Positions 22,405 to 31,717 of a stretch of 64,000 nt of DNA are shown piece after piece. Source of the stretch: Streptomyces cupreus (GTDB taxonomy: Bacteria > Actinomycetota > Actinomycetes > Streptomycetales > Streptomycetaceae); NCBI RefSeq assembly GCF_014257025.1, contig NZ_JACMSF010000014.1, forward strand, positions 62,001 to 126,000. Reading direction: 5' to 3'. The notes under the pieces were generated by a model. It was not told the DNA's origin, searched no databases, and saw nothing but the letters and a program-made list of their open reading frames with translations. Position 1 is the stretch's first letter; every line of letters begins with the position of its first letter. A program made the position numbers and the translations under genes.

Positions 22405-25400
22405 CTAACGCTCCTGGTTGTAGGTGCTGTCAGGACCACTGTGTTGACTCCTAGTGGCCTGGCCGTTCGTTTCACTTCCCGCACTGCGACCCCGCTGGAC
22501 ACCCCGGCGCAGGTTGCTCAGCCTGCCCCGGACGTCCTCGGGAGCACGGGAGACCTGTGGGCCGCCCTGGGGGGTGGCTTCGGCGGCTCCCTCGACCAGG
22601 TTGGCCTTGGGCACCCGCCGGGGCAGACCGGAGGAGGTGACTCCGCCCGCCTTGGGCTTGCGGAGCTGCGCCGCCTGCTGCCAGCGATCGTCGTTCGCCG
22701 AACGCCAGTCGTTGTCGGCGGGGGCCTCCGCGGGGGCCGGCACTTCCTGGCTCACGGGCCGCGCGCCGTTCGTGCCGCTCGCGGTGGATCCGCGGCGGGG
22801 GAGCCCGGCGTCCGTCAGCGCGTGGGTGGCGGAGGGGGCCGGTGCCGGACGGTCGAAGCCTACGCGGTCGCGCTCATTTGTGTCAGCACTCCGCACAGGT
22901 TCCGTTTCCGGAGCGTAATGGTCCGAGTAGTCACTGCGGTAGTCGTTCTGCTGCGGCCAGTCGTCCTGGTAGCGGCGCTCCTCGAAGGCCGGGAAGGACT
23001 CCGGGGCGGACTGCTGGGCAGCCGCGGGCTCCTCCTGCGCGGGCTCCGGATAACCGGGCTCGGGGTAGCCGCCGTTCGACGAGAAGGCGTCGTTCTGCGG
23101 CAGGCCGCCGTTCGGCGCGTAGTACTGCTCCTCGTACGACGGCCGCTGCTGCTCCTCGTAAGCCGTCTGCGGGTCGTACGCCCCCTGCTGCTCGGGGTAG
23201 CCGCCGTGGCCGTTCGTACCGGCGTTGTCGTAGCCCTGCTGCCCGGTGAACTCGTCGTACGCGGGGCTCTCGGAGCCGTCCTGCGACTGGCCGTGCGTCT
23301 GGGCCTCCAGGGCCGCACGGCGCTCCTCGCGCATCAGGGAGCGGCCGACCGGGTCCAGCTCGCGGATGTCGTCCGGGACCTCGGTGTAGCGGCTGTCGTC
23401 GAAGCCGAGTTCGGCCGCCGTGCGCATCGGCTGACGGTTGAAGTCCTCACCCTGGAAGTTCTGCTCCGGGATGATCTGCGAGACCGTGAACTCGTCCTGC
23501 ATCGGGGCCGCCTCGCCGCCACCACCGTGGGTGATCGCGTCGGGCAGCATGACCAGCGAGGTCGTACCGGCCTGCTCGCCGGAGGGGCGCAGCTGGACGC
23601 GGATGCCGTGCCGGTCGGACAGCCGGCCGACCACGAACAGGCCCATGCGCTGGGAGATCGCGGCGTCCACGGTCGGCGGGTTGGCCAGCTTGTGGTTGAT
23701 GTCCGCGAAGTCCTCGGCGGTCAGGCCGATGCCCTTGTCGTGGATCTCGACCATCACGCGGCCGTCCGGGAGACGGGTCGCGGTGACGCGGACCTTGGTC
23801 TGCGGGGAGGAGAACGTCGTCGCGTTCTCCAGCAGCTCGGCGAGCAGGTGCACGAGGTCGGTCACGGCACGGCCGTGGATCTCGGCCTCCGGGACGCCGG
23901 ACAGCTCGATGCGCTCGTACTGCTCCACCTCGGAGGAGGCGGCGCGCAGCACGTCGACCAGCGGGACCGGCTGGTCCCAGCGGCGGCCGGGCTCCTCGCC
24001 GGCGAGGACCAGGAGGTTCTCGCCGTTGCGGCGCATACGGGTCGCGAGGTGGTCCAGGCGGAAGAGGTTCTCCAGCTGGTCCGGGTCGGCCTCGTTGTTC
24101 TCCAGGTCGGTGATCAGGGTCAGCTGGCCCTCGATCAGCGACTGGTTGCGGCGCGACAGGTTGGTGAAGATCGCGTTGATGTTGCCCCGCAGCAGGGCCT
24201 GCTCGGCGGCGAGCCGGACGGCCTCGCGGTGGACCTGGTCGAAGGCGCGGGCGACCTCGCCGATCTCGTCGGTGGTGGTGATCGGGATCGGCGCGACCCG
24301 GGTGTCGACCCGGCCGGGGTCGGTGCGCGAGAGCTGGTCGACCAGCATCGGCAGCCGCTGCTCGGCGATGCCGAAGGCGGCGTTGCGCAGCTGGCGCATC
24401 GAGCGGGACATCTGGCGGGCCACCATGCCGGCCAGGATGAACGCGGCGAGCAGGGCGACCACGACGGAGGCGCCCACGGTGAAGGCGTCACGCTTGGCGT
24501 CGTCGGCGATCGTCGCGGCCTCGTTCACCGCGGTGTCGGCCATGTCCGACTCGATCTGCCGGTAGGCGTCGTACTTGAGGGTGTTGACCGCCCACCAGTT
24601 CTCGGCGGTGACGCCCTTCTGGGCGAGCCCCTGTCGCACGATGGGGTCGGTGGACTCCATGCCCGCGACGAGCCGCACCATGTCGGTGGTCTTCTCCGGC
24701 GGCGACACATAGTCAGGGTTCTTGGCCTTGGCCTCCTTGGCCATGGCCGCGCCCTTGGTCCTGATGTCCGTCTCGGCGTCTTCGAGCTTCTGCGCGTCCG
24801 CCTCGGTACCACCGCCGAGGTACTCCTGGACGGCGATGCCCTCCAGGTAGGCGTACGAGGTGAGGGCGACCCGCTGGCTGGAGAAGCTGCCGGTGCCCGG
24901 ACCGGGCTGGACCAGCAGGTGCATACCGATGGAGCGCTGGAGCGACAGGGCCGCCTTGGTCAGCTCCATCGCGTAGACCGTACGGCCGTAGGAGGTGATG
25001 TTGCCGGTGCCGAGGCCGAGCTCGTTGGCGAACTCGGTCAGCGGGTGGGCGACATCGACGTAGCCCTCTTCGGTCTCCACGCCGGGGCGCTTGGTGGTGT
25101 ACGCCTCCTCGCGCAGCGTCGCGAGTTGGGGCTCGACCTTGCGGAACAGCGACAGACGGCGCTCGAGGCCGGGCTTCGCCGGCATGCTCCGAGTCGCTTC
25201 GTCGAAGGCGTCGGCGGCGTCGTCCGTCTTCTTGCGGGCCGCGGTGACGACGTCCTTGTCCTTGTTCAGCAGGAGGGGCGCCGCGGTGATGTCACGCTCG
25301 TTGTACAGCGCGTCCGCGTAGTTGAGGGAGGCCCGCACCAGACGTGCGGTGTTCTCCGCGTCCTCGGCCTCCTGCCAGGTGTCGATCGAGCTCTTCACCT

Positions 25401-25617
25401 GGAAGCCGCCCATGACGAGGCCGACCAGCACGGGTATGAGCAGGATCGCGTTCAGCCGGGTCGGCACCCGCCAGTTGCGCGGGGAGAGACGGCCGCCGCT
25501 CGGAGCGGGCGTGGCCGTCGGCTCGGGACCTGGCACAGGGGCGGGCGCCGCTCCGCGCGGCGGCGGGGTGAAGTTGCCCCGGGCCGACGGCTCGGGACCG
25601 TTCTTGCTTCGCCTCAC
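22405..25617 (-). CDS. cvnA2: Conservon sensor-kinase-like membrane protein CvnA (distal conservon)
   Basis: 1070 residues from the GTG at 25617; an in-frame ATG at 25704 is possible. Order: Pro-rich cytoplasmic N-terminus, TM1 (LNAILLIPVLVGLVMGGF), an extracytoplasmic nitrate/nitrite-sensing-like helical domain of about 300 residues, TM2 (VGASVVVALLAAFILAGM), HAMP linker, a helical region with LDHLATRMRRNGENLLVL, and a HATPase domain with N box LLAELLENATTFSS, G1 box EIHDKGIGL and MGLFVVGRL. A 350-residue Gln/Tyr/Pro-rich linker leads to a conserved tail LPRRVPKANLV...VSRAPEDVRGRL. The ligand is unknown. Confidence 0.9.
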   Translation of the reverse strand: MRRSKNGPEPSARGNFTPPPRGAAPAPVPGPEPTATPAPSGGRLSPRNWRVPTRLNAILLIPVLVGLVMGGFQVKSSIDTWQEAEDAENTARLVRASLNYADALYNERDITAAPLLLNKDKDVVTAARKKTDDAADAFDEATRSMPAKPGLERRLSLFRKVEPQLATLREEAYTTKRPGVETEEGYVDVAHPLTEFANELGLGTGNITSYGRTVYAMELTKAALSLQRSIGMHLLVQPGPGTGSFSSQRVALTSYAYLEGIAVQEYLGGGTEADAQKLEDAETDIRTKGAAMAKEAKAKNPDYVSPPEKTTDMVRLVAGMESTDPIVRQGLAQKGVTAENWWAVNTLKYDAYRQIESDMADTAVNEAATIADDAKRDAFTVGASVVVALLAAFILAGMVARQMSRSMRQLRNAAFGIAEQRLPMLVDQLSRTDPGRVDTRVAPIPITTTDEIGEVARAFDQVHREAVRLAAEQALLRGNINAIFTNLSRRNQSLIEGQLTLITDLENNEADPDQLENLFRLDHLATRMRRNGENLLVLAGEEPGRRWDQPVPLVDVLRAASSEVEQYERIELSGVPEAEIHGRAVTDLVHLLAELLENATTFSSPQTKVRVTATRLPDGRVMVEIHDKGIGLTAEDFADINHKLANPPTVDAAISQRMGLFVVGRLSDRHGIRVQLRPSGEQAGTTSLVMLPDAITHGGGGEAAPMQDEFTVSQIIPEQNFQGEDFNRQPMRTAAELGFDDSRYTEVPDDIRELDPVGRSLMREERRAALEAQTHGQSQDGSESPAYDEFTGQQGYDNAGTNGHGGYPEQQGAYDPQTAYEEQQRPSYEEQYYAPNGGLPQNDAFSSNGGYPEPGYPEPAQEEPAAAQQSAPESFPAFEERRYQDDWPQQNDYRSDYSDHYAPETEPVRSADTNERDRVGFDRPAPAPSATHALTDAGLPRRGSTASGTNGARPVSQEVPAPAEAPADNDWRSANDDRWQQAAQLRKPKAGGVTSSGLPRRVPKANLVEGAAEATPQGGPQVSRAPEDVRGRLSNLRRGVQRGRSAGSETNGQATRSQHSGPDSTYNQER

Positions 25618-25995
25618 TCGACCAACAACCTTCCGGCGGTCGGCACCTACGTTGTGCCGCAGTGTCTCAGAGCCCAGTACGTCCTCGACTGGTGAGTACG
25701 TCATTGACTATTGGGCAGTTCAGGCATTCCAGCACGTGGACCTGCGCACTTCCAAACAGTGGAAAGCGCGGTTCCCAGGTCGTGCAAGCCCCAGATAAAA
25801 CGGTCATAAAGAGCGAGCCCCGCCAAAAGGCGGGGCCTTCGTGCGCGCAGCGAGACCGGTTGACCGCGACGCGTGGCCGTACCACCCGATTCCTCTGCCG
25901 AAACGTTATGAACACCGAAGCCGACCGTGTCAAAAGCCACAGCCGGCTCCGGGACAACTACGACAACTGCCGTACGCGACCACTGATTTGATCGG
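25618..25995. other. Gap between the two conservons
   Basis: About 380 bases. It contains the promoter region of the distal cvnA and a strong hairpin at 25817-25836. It is relatively AT-rich near 25900-25990. No gene is supported, although short frames exist on both strands. Confidence 0.6.
25817..25836 (-). terminator. Terminator after the proximal conservon
   Basis: Perfect 8-bp stem GCCCCGCC/GGCGGGGC with an AAAA loop. It lies about 160 bases after the cvnD1 stop. On the minus strand it is followed by a short T-rich stretch (ctcttt). Confidence 0.75.
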
Positions 25996-26571
25996 CTACC
26001 TCAGCCGTGCCATCAGCGCGTGCTCGACCAGTGTGATCAGCGCACTCTTGGCGTCCGAGCGGTGCCGGGCGTCGGTCGTGATGATCGGGGTGTCGGGGCC
26101 GATCTGGAGGGCCTCGCGCACCTCTTCGGGCGCGTACGGCTGATGCCCCTCGAAGCCGTTGAGCGCCACGACGAACGGCAGCCCGCTGTTCTCGAAGTAG
26201 TCGACCGCCGGGAAGCAGTCGGCCAGGCGCCGGGTGTCCACCAGGACGATCGCGCCGATGGCGCCGCGCACGAGGTCGTCCCACATGAACCAGAAGCGGT
26301 CCTGGCCGGGCGTACCGAAGAGGTACAGGATCAGGTCCTGGTCGAGCGTGATGCGGCCGAAGTCCATGGCGACCGTGGTGGTCGTCTTGCCTCCGGTGTG
26401 AGTGAGGTCGTCGATGCCCGCGCTCGCGGACGTCATCACGGCCTCCGTGCGCAGCGGGTTGATCTCGGAGACGGCGCCGACGAACGTCGTCTTGCCGACG
26501 CCGAAGCCACCCGCCACCACGATCTTCGCGGAGGTGGTCGCCCGACCTCCGTCAGAGCTTGCGAAGTCCAC
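25996..26571 (-). CDS. cvnD1: Conservon small GTPase CvnD (proximal conservon)
   Basis: 191 residues, almost identical to the GTPase at 20735-21316 apart from the first 15 residues and a few positions. P-loop GGFGVGKTT, FGTPGQDRF and a NGFE variant of the base-recognition motif are present. It overlaps the cvnC stop by 20 bases. It probably forms the membrane-associated complex with its own CvnB and CvnC. Near-identity between the two GTPases makes cross-talk between the conservons possible. Confidence 0.92.
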   Translation of the reverse strand: MDFASSDGGRATTSAKIVVAGGFGVGKTTFVGAVSEINPLRTEAVMTSASAGIDDLTHTGGKTTTTVAMDFGRITLDQDLILYLFGTPGQDRFWFMWDDLVRGAIGAIVLVDTRRLADCFPAVDYFENSGLPFVVALNGFEGHQPYAPEEVREALQIGPDTPIITTDARHRSDAKSALITLVEHALMARLR

Positions 26572-26950
26572 TGAGCACCCTTTCGAGCAGTGTCACGTCC
26601 GGTGCACCGCCGTTGTTCTCGTCGCCACCCGGCTGGTGGATGGCGACCAGCCCGGCCTCCGCGAGGTCCGCGACGAGGATCCGGGCCACACCGAGAGGCA
26701 TCGACAGCAGCGCCGAGACCTCGGCGACCGACTTGACCTCACGGCACAGATGGCAGATGCGCTGGTGCTCCGGGAGCAGCCCCATGAGCGCTGCCGGGTC
26801 GGCCGTAGTGCTGATCAGGGCCTCGATGGCCAGCTGGTAGCGCGGCCGGGTCCGGCCGCCGGTCATCGCGTAAGGACGTACCAGCGGCTGGTCGCCCTCA
26901 TCCTCGTACGGCTCCGCGTACGGATCATGAGAGGCGTTGGGCGGGGTCAT
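26552..26950 (-). CDS. cvnC1: Conservon protein CvnC, DUF742 (proximal conservon)
   Basis: 132 residues from the ATG at 26950, preceded by GGAGG. It contains only a short acidic start (DPYAEPYEDEGDQ) and then the DUF742 domain: LVRPYAMTGGRTRP, LPEHQRICHLC, SVAEVSALLSMPLGVARI and GGDENNGGAPDVTLL. It lacks the long Pro/Gln extension of the other CvnC. The stop overlaps cvnD. A 111-base gap separates it from cvnB. Confidence 0.92.
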   Translation of the reverse strand: MTPPNASHDPYAEPYEDEGDQPLVRPYAMTGGRTRPRYQLAIEALISTTADPAALMGLLPEHQRICHLCREVKSVAEVSALLSMPLGVARILVADLAEAGLVAIHQPGGDENNGGAPDVTLLERVLSGLRKL

Positions 26951-27061
26951 GAATCCTCCGGGCGGGACAGCAAGTTGGTCAGTCGTGCCGTCTGACGGGG
27001 CCGGTGGGGGGACTGTGGCGGCCTGACGGTGATTTGGTGAGGCGGGTGGATCCGAGGTCGG

Positions 27062-27484
27062 TCAGTGGAGCAGACTGCCTTGCAGCTCGGCACGCAGGTC
27101 GGGCGTGAGTACCGCGCCGGCCCGGTCGACCAGCAGCGCCATCTCGTAGCCGACGAGGCCGATGTCGCACTCGGGGTGTGCGAGTACGGCGAGCGACGAG
27201 CCGTCGGAGACGGACATCAGGAAGAGGAATCCTCTTTCCATCTCGACGACCGTCTGCGCCACGGTGCCGCCCTCGAAGATCCGGGAGGCGCCGGCCGTCA
27301 GCGAGGTCAGTCCGGACGCGACGGCCGCCAGCTGGTCGGCCCGGTCGCGGGGGAATCCCTCCGACATCGCCAGCAGGAGACCGTCGGCGGACACGACGAC
27401 GGTGTGGGACACCCCTGGGGTGTTGTCCACGAAGTTGGTGATCAACCAGTTGAGGTTCTGTGCCGCCTGGCTCATCGGGCTCAA
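27062..27484 (-). CDS. cvnB1: Conservon roadblock/LC7 protein CvnB (proximal conservon)
   Basis: 140 residues. The TTG at 27484 directly abuts the cvnA TAG and has AGGAGCG 6 bases upstream; an ATG at 27475 is an alternative. The roadblock fold is as in the second copy, differing at only a few residues. It is expected to act on CvnD as a GAP-like partner. Confidence 0.9.
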   Translation of the reverse strand: MSPMSQAAQNLNWLITNFVDNTPGVSHTVVVSADGLLLAMSEGFPRDRADQLAAVASGLTSLTAGASRIFEGGTVAQTVVEMERGFLFLMSVSDGSSLAVLAHPECDIGLVGYEMALLVDRAGAVLTPDLRAELQGSLLH

Positions 27485-30400
27485 CTAACGCTCCTGCTGG
27501 TGAGTGGGGCTCGGGAAGCTGCCGGTCTGGCCGGAACCGGCCTGACGACCCTGCGCGATACCCCGACGGAGATTGGTCAGCCGCCCGCGCACGTCATCAG
27601 GCGCACGCGAGACCTGCGGACCGGTTTGGTGCTGTTGCTGCTGAGCCGTGCCCGGGACGAGGTTCGCCCTGGGCACCCGGCGCGGAAGGCCGGAGGTGGT
27701 GACACCGCCCGCGGCCGGCTGCCGGACGCGCTCTGCCTGCCGTACGAGATCGTCGTTCGGCGAGCTGCGCCAGGAGCCGGTGTTGGCGGATCGCTGTGGA
27801 GCCGGAGCCTGCGGTGCCTGGGCCGGAGCGGAGCCGTTGGGCTGCCGGCCCTGGCCCTGCTGTCCCTGCTGGCCGTGGAACCAGTTGGTCTCCAGCGTGT
27901 CGTACAGCGGCGTACGTCCGTCGCCCGGACCGGCTGCTGGCGGCAGCGCCTCGGGCTCGGGACGGTTCGGCCGCTGCTGCGGACGCGGCGGGGCCGGCGG
28001 GCGCGGGGCGCCGAAGTCGGCCGGGCCGCCGTGCTGGGGCCGTTCGAACTGACCCGTGGTGGACGGGTTCTGCCGACCGGGCATCGGGTGCTGTCCGGTC
28101 GAGCCGTTGTCGTAGCCCTGCGGGGCCGGGAACTGCCCCGTGGACTGATTGACGCCCGAGCCGTAGACGTCCGGGCGGACGAACTCGCCGGTGTTCTGGC
28201 CCTGCGGAACATTCGGGTACGGGTACTGGCCCGTGTTCTGCGGGGAGTCGTAGGAGCCGAAGTCGGCAGGTCCCGCCGGGGCCTGACGGCCGTCGCGCGG
28301 GATCACCGGGATCTCCGCGGTCGCACCCGGGCCCTGCCGGTCGTCGATCCGCGGCATCCGGGAGGTCTGCGCCGGGTCCTGCTCGTCATGGCCGCGCGGG
28401 GTGTCCAGCGAGGCGCGCGGCACCGGCGGCTGGGCGTTCTCGTCGCTCCAGCTCGGGGTGCGCGGCTGCGAGGCGCCGGCGCCGGGCAGCTCGGCCCGCG
28501 CGCCACCACGACCGCCCGGCAGCTGGGGCCGACGGCCACGACGGCCACGGCCCTTCTCGGCGCCCGAGTCCGGGGCCTGCTGCGGGGAGGCGGAGGCGGG
28601 GCGGCCGCCACCGAAGGCGTCCTGGGCCTGCGGGGCACCGGTGCCGGCGGCCTGGAGGCCCTGCGGGGCGCCGGGCGCCTGGCCGAAGTTCGCGGGGGCC
28701 GGCGGAGCCTGGTGGCTCGGCGGGGGTCCGGCCGGAGCCTGCGGTCCACGCGGGGCACCGGGACGGTCGCCCGAGTCACGGCCGGGCAGCGCGGCCCGCG
28801 GTCCCTGACCGGCACCGAGCCGGCCACCGGTCGGCGCACCGGCACCGAGAGCACCGGCGCCCGGCGCACCGGCGCCGAGGGCACCGCCCTGACCGGCCGA
28901 GCGGCGGGCGGCGGCCGCACCGGCGGCGGCCTGCGCGGCGGCGGGACCGCCGGAGGGGACGCCCTGGCCGGGCTTGCCCGGAGCGGGCTTCTTGCCGCCC
29001 TGGGCGACGTCGACGGGGAGCATGACCAGCGCGGTCGTACCGCCGGAGTCGGACGGGCGCAGCTGGATGCGGATGCCGTGCCGCTGCGACAGACGACCGA
29101 CCACGAACAGACCCATGCGGCGGGAGACCGACACGTCCACGGTGGGCGGCGAGGCGAGCCGCTCGTTGATCGCGGCGAGGTCCTCGGGGGAGAGGCCGAT
29201 ACCGGTGTCGTGGATCTCGATCAGCACGCGGCCGTCGGGCAGCGCGTGACCGGTGACCTTGACCTTGGTCTGCGGGGAGGAGAACGAGGTGGCGTTCTCC
29301 AGCAGCTCGGCGAGCAGGTGCACGAGGTCGTTGACCACACGGCCGGCCACTTCGGTGGTCGGCACGGCGGCCAGCTCGATGCGCTCGTACTGCTCCACCT
29401 CGGAGGCGGCGGCGCGGAGCACGTCGACCAGCGGGACCGGGCGGGTCCAGCGGCGGCCGGGCTCTTCACCGGCGAGAACGAGGAGGTTCTCGCCGTTACG
29501 GCGCATGCGGGTCGCGAGGTGGTCGAGCTTGAACAGCGAGGACAGCTGGTCCGGGTCGGCCTCGCGGGACTCCAGCTCGGAGATCAGCGACAGCTGACGC
29601 TGGATAAGACCCTGGGAACGGCGCGAGAGGTTGGTGAACATCGCGTTGACGTTGCCCCGCAGCAGGGCCTGCTCGGCGGCGAGGCGGACCGCCTCGCGGT
29701 GCACGTCGTCGAAGGCCGCGGCCACTCGGCCGATCTCGTCCCGGGAGTGCACACCGACCGACTCCACGGACGTGTCGACGTCCTGCGGGTCGGACTCGGA
29801 CAGCTGCTTGACCAGCTCGGGCAGTCGGTCCGAGGCGACCTTGGTGGCGGTCTCCTCAAGACGGCGCAGCGAGCGGATCATGGACCGGGCCACCACGAAG
29901 GCGCCGACCAGCGACACACCGAGCACCAGCAGGATCAGCGCACCGGAGATGTACGCGTCGCGCTCCGACTCGTTGCGCAGCTCACGGGCCTTCTGCTCCA
30001 TCTGCTCGAGCAGCGTGCGCTCGATGTTGCCCATCTGCTCGATCTTGATCGAGCTGTCGTCCACCCAGTCCTTGTACGAGCGCCGGTCCACCGTGGCCAG
30101 ACCACTGGTGATGGCGCGGTCGCCGTAGGTGTCGGTGGCCTGGATCGTGGAGTTGCCCTCCTCGACCGGCTTGAGCAGCTCGGCGGCGCCCTCACCGCCG
30201 TAGATGGCCTTGAAACTGGCGAGTTCGGAGGTCTGGCTGGCCAGCGCCGACTGGGCGTAGAGCCGGTCATTGTCCGAGAGACGGCCGGCGGACTTGGTGT
30301 TCACCGGCAGGGCCGCGGCGAGCACCGCGCGCTGGATGGAGGCGTACTCCTTGGCCGAGGAGAAGGCCGCGAGTGCGCGGGTGCGCTGGATCATGTCCGG

Positions 30401-31144
30401 GTTGCTGGTCGCCTCGGCCATGTCCTGGGAGAGGTCCAGCAGGTGCTCGATCAGCCGGTGGTACGCCTCGACCGTCTGCGTGGAGTTGTCCTCCGCCTGG
30501 TAGGCGTCCCGGCGGATGCTGCTCAGGGTGCGCAGGTCGCGGACCACGCCGACGAGGGTGTCGTGGACGCCCTGGAGGGTGCCGTCCTCGCTGGAGGTGT
30601 CGACCTCCTCGGCGGACTCGATGAAGTTCTCGCGCAGCCGGTCGGTCTTGTCGGTGTAGCCCTTGACCGTGTAGCCGGTGGCCTTCTCACCGTGCGCCAG
30701 CGGACCGGCGGACTGGTCGCGCTCCTCCTGGAGCGCGGCGGCCAGCTCGGTGGCCTGCTTGGTCATGTCGGTGAGCAGCTTCATGTTGTCGAGCTGCTGC
30801 ATGTCGTCCATGGAGTCGCTGATACGCAGGGCGCCCAGCGAGGTGGCCGCGACGACCGGGAGAGCGAGCAGCGACACCAGGCGCGTGGAGATACGCCAGT
30901 TGCGCAGGGCTATTCGCGGGCCGGGGTTGGTGGGACCGTTCGGCGGCTTGACCGCCGGGGTCGTGGGGTCCGCGGGGCCCGCGGAAGCCGGTCCGCCGGG
31001 CGCGCCGGGGCGCCCCGCGCCGTCACCGGCCGGACCCGGGTTCTGGGCGTGCTGGGGCGAGGGACTGCCGGCATTGGGGCCAGTCCCGCCGTGCAGCTCC
31101 GGCTCCGCCGAAGCACTGCCATCCCTCTTGAAACGTCCCTGCAC
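27485..31144 (-). CDS. cvnA1: Conservon sensor-kinase-like membrane protein CvnA (proximal conservon)
   Basis: 1219 residues from the GTG at 31144; an in-frame GTG at 31171 is possible. Architecture as in the other CvnA: Pro/Gly-rich N-terminus, TM1 (LVSLLALPVVAATSLGAL), a helical sensor domain of about 310 residues, TM2 (SGALILLVLGVSLVGAFVV), HAMP, LDHLATRMRRNGENLLVL, and HATPase boxes LLAELLENATSFSS, EIHDTGIGL and MGLFVVGRL. The sensor domain sequence differs from CvnA2, so the signal probably differs. A 450-residue Gly/Ala/Gln/Pro linker precedes the shared tail LPRRVPRANLV...VSRAPDDVRGRL. Whether it is an active histidine kinase is unknown. Confidence 0.9.
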   Translation of the reverse strand: MQGRFKRDGSASAEPELHGGTGPNAGSPSPQHAQNPGPAGDGAGRPGAPGGPASAGPADPTTPAVKPPNGPTNPGPRIALRNWRISTRLVSLLALPVVAATSLGALRISDSMDDMQQLDNMKLLTDMTKQATELAAALQEERDQSAGPLAHGEKATGYTVKGYTDKTDRLRENFIESAEEVDTSSEDGTLQGVHDTLVGVVRDLRTLSSIRRDAYQAEDNSTQTVEAYHRLIEHLLDLSQDMAEATSNPDMIQRTRALAAFSSAKEYASIQRAVLAAALPVNTKSAGRLSDNDRLYAQSALASQTSELASFKAIYGGEGAAELLKPVEEGNSTIQATDTYGDRAITSGLATVDRRSYKDWVDDSSIKIEQMGNIERTLLEQMEQKARELRNESERDAYISGALILLVLGVSLVGAFVVARSMIRSLRRLEETATKVASDRLPELVKQLSESDPQDVDTSVESVGVHSRDEIGRVAAAFDDVHREAVRLAAEQALLRGNVNAMFTNLSRRSQGLIQRQLSLISELESREADPDQLSSLFKLDHLATRMRRNGENLLVLAGEEPGRRWTRPVPLVDVLRAAASEVEQYERIELAAVPTTEVAGRVVNDLVHLLAELLENATSFSSPQTKVKVTGHALPDGRVLIEIHDTGIGLSPEDLAAINERLASPPTVDVSVSRRMGLFVVGRLSQRHGIRIQLRPSDSGGTTALVMLPVDVAQGGKKPAPGKPGQGVPSGGPAAAQAAAGAAAARRSAGQGGALGAGAPGAGALGAGAPTGGRLGAGQGPRAALPGRDSGDRPGAPRGPQAPAGPPPSHQAPPAPANFGQAPGAPQGLQAAGTGAPQAQDAFGGGRPASASPQQAPDSGAEKGRGRRGRRPQLPGGRGGARAELPGAGASQPRTPSWSDENAQPPVPRASLDTPRGHDEQDPAQTSRMPRIDDRQGPGATAEIPVIPRDGRQAPAGPADFGSYDSPQNTGQYPYPNVPQGQNTGEFVRPDVYGSGVNQSTGQFPAPQGYDNGSTGQHPMPGRQNPSTTGQFERPQHGGPADFGAPRPPAPPRPQQRPNRPEPEALPPAAGPGDGRTPLYDTLETNWFHGQQGQQGQGRQPNGSAPAQAPQAPAPQRSANTGSWRSSPNDDLVRQAERVRQPAAGGVTTSGLPRRVPRANLVPGTAQQQQHQTGPQVSRAPDDVRGRLTNLRRGIAQGRQAGSGQTGSFPSPTHQQER

Positions 31145-31717
31145 TAGCGTCGCAACCTCTGGACCAGGCACCCCTCCGCGCGAACGGAGGGACACGGTGT
31201 CGGCGTCGTAGGGGACGCCCTGAATTACGTCCCCTGATGGTCGTGAGTGACCGGCGCTGGCTCCCCCTTCCGCCGCCGCTCGGCGCTGCGTTGCGCCCTG
31301 CGCGCCGGCTCGATCCTGCGGCGGTCCGTGGAATTCCAGCACAGTGCAGGATCTCCAACAAGGGCCGTGGACCGAGCCGTGACCTAGGTGACATCTTGTG
31401 AGCGCCGGGTCACCGGTCGTAGAGAGTGATTCGCCACAAAGCGGACTTACGAGAGCGATTCGGCAAGGGCTCGCGGGTGTCCCAGTCGCCATGATCAGGA
31501 GCGGAATGATGGCTTCAGTGGGTCAATGTCCGTTTCGTTGCGGTGGGTTGTGGGCCTGATTTGACCGGTTTGGCAATGGACCCGTGAGCAAACTCACATG
31601 CAGATCATGGGGTCTTCACGTCTTCCCCGGGGAATCGCATGTTTAGCCTGGCGCTTTACAAGAGGGCGCAAACTGCCAACTCTCTGCCCACCGCACACGA
31701 CAGGGTTACGAACAACC
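31145..31717. other. Intergenic region upstream of cvnA1
   Basis: About 570 bases between divergent transcripts. It holds a perfect inverted repeat (31210-31235), a small GTGAG/CTCAC hairpin near 31588, and an AT-richer part before the small gene at 31718. No gene is supported here; the cvnA1 frame stays open upstream to 31492 but lacks a better start. Confidence 0.6.
31210..31235. promoter_or_regulatory. Inverted repeat upstream of cvnA1
   Basis: AGGGGACG and CGTCCCCT form a perfect 8-bp inverted repeat with a 10-base spacer, 66 bases upstream of the cvnA1 start. It could be an operator controlling the conservon operon. Confidence 0.45.

Noticed and set aside
21985..25695. Open frame of more than 1200 codons on the plus strand opposite cvnA2, cvnB2 and cvnC2
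   Set aside because: Product is a Val/Arg/Gly/Leu-rich translation typical of the antisense of GC-rich genes; no domain, no ribosome-binding site, and the minus strand holds four recognised genes.
27065..31147. Open frame of 1360 codons on the plus strand opposite cvnA1 and cvnB1
   Set aside because: Same antisense artefact; composition is Arg/Gly/Val/Leu repeats without a recognisable fold.
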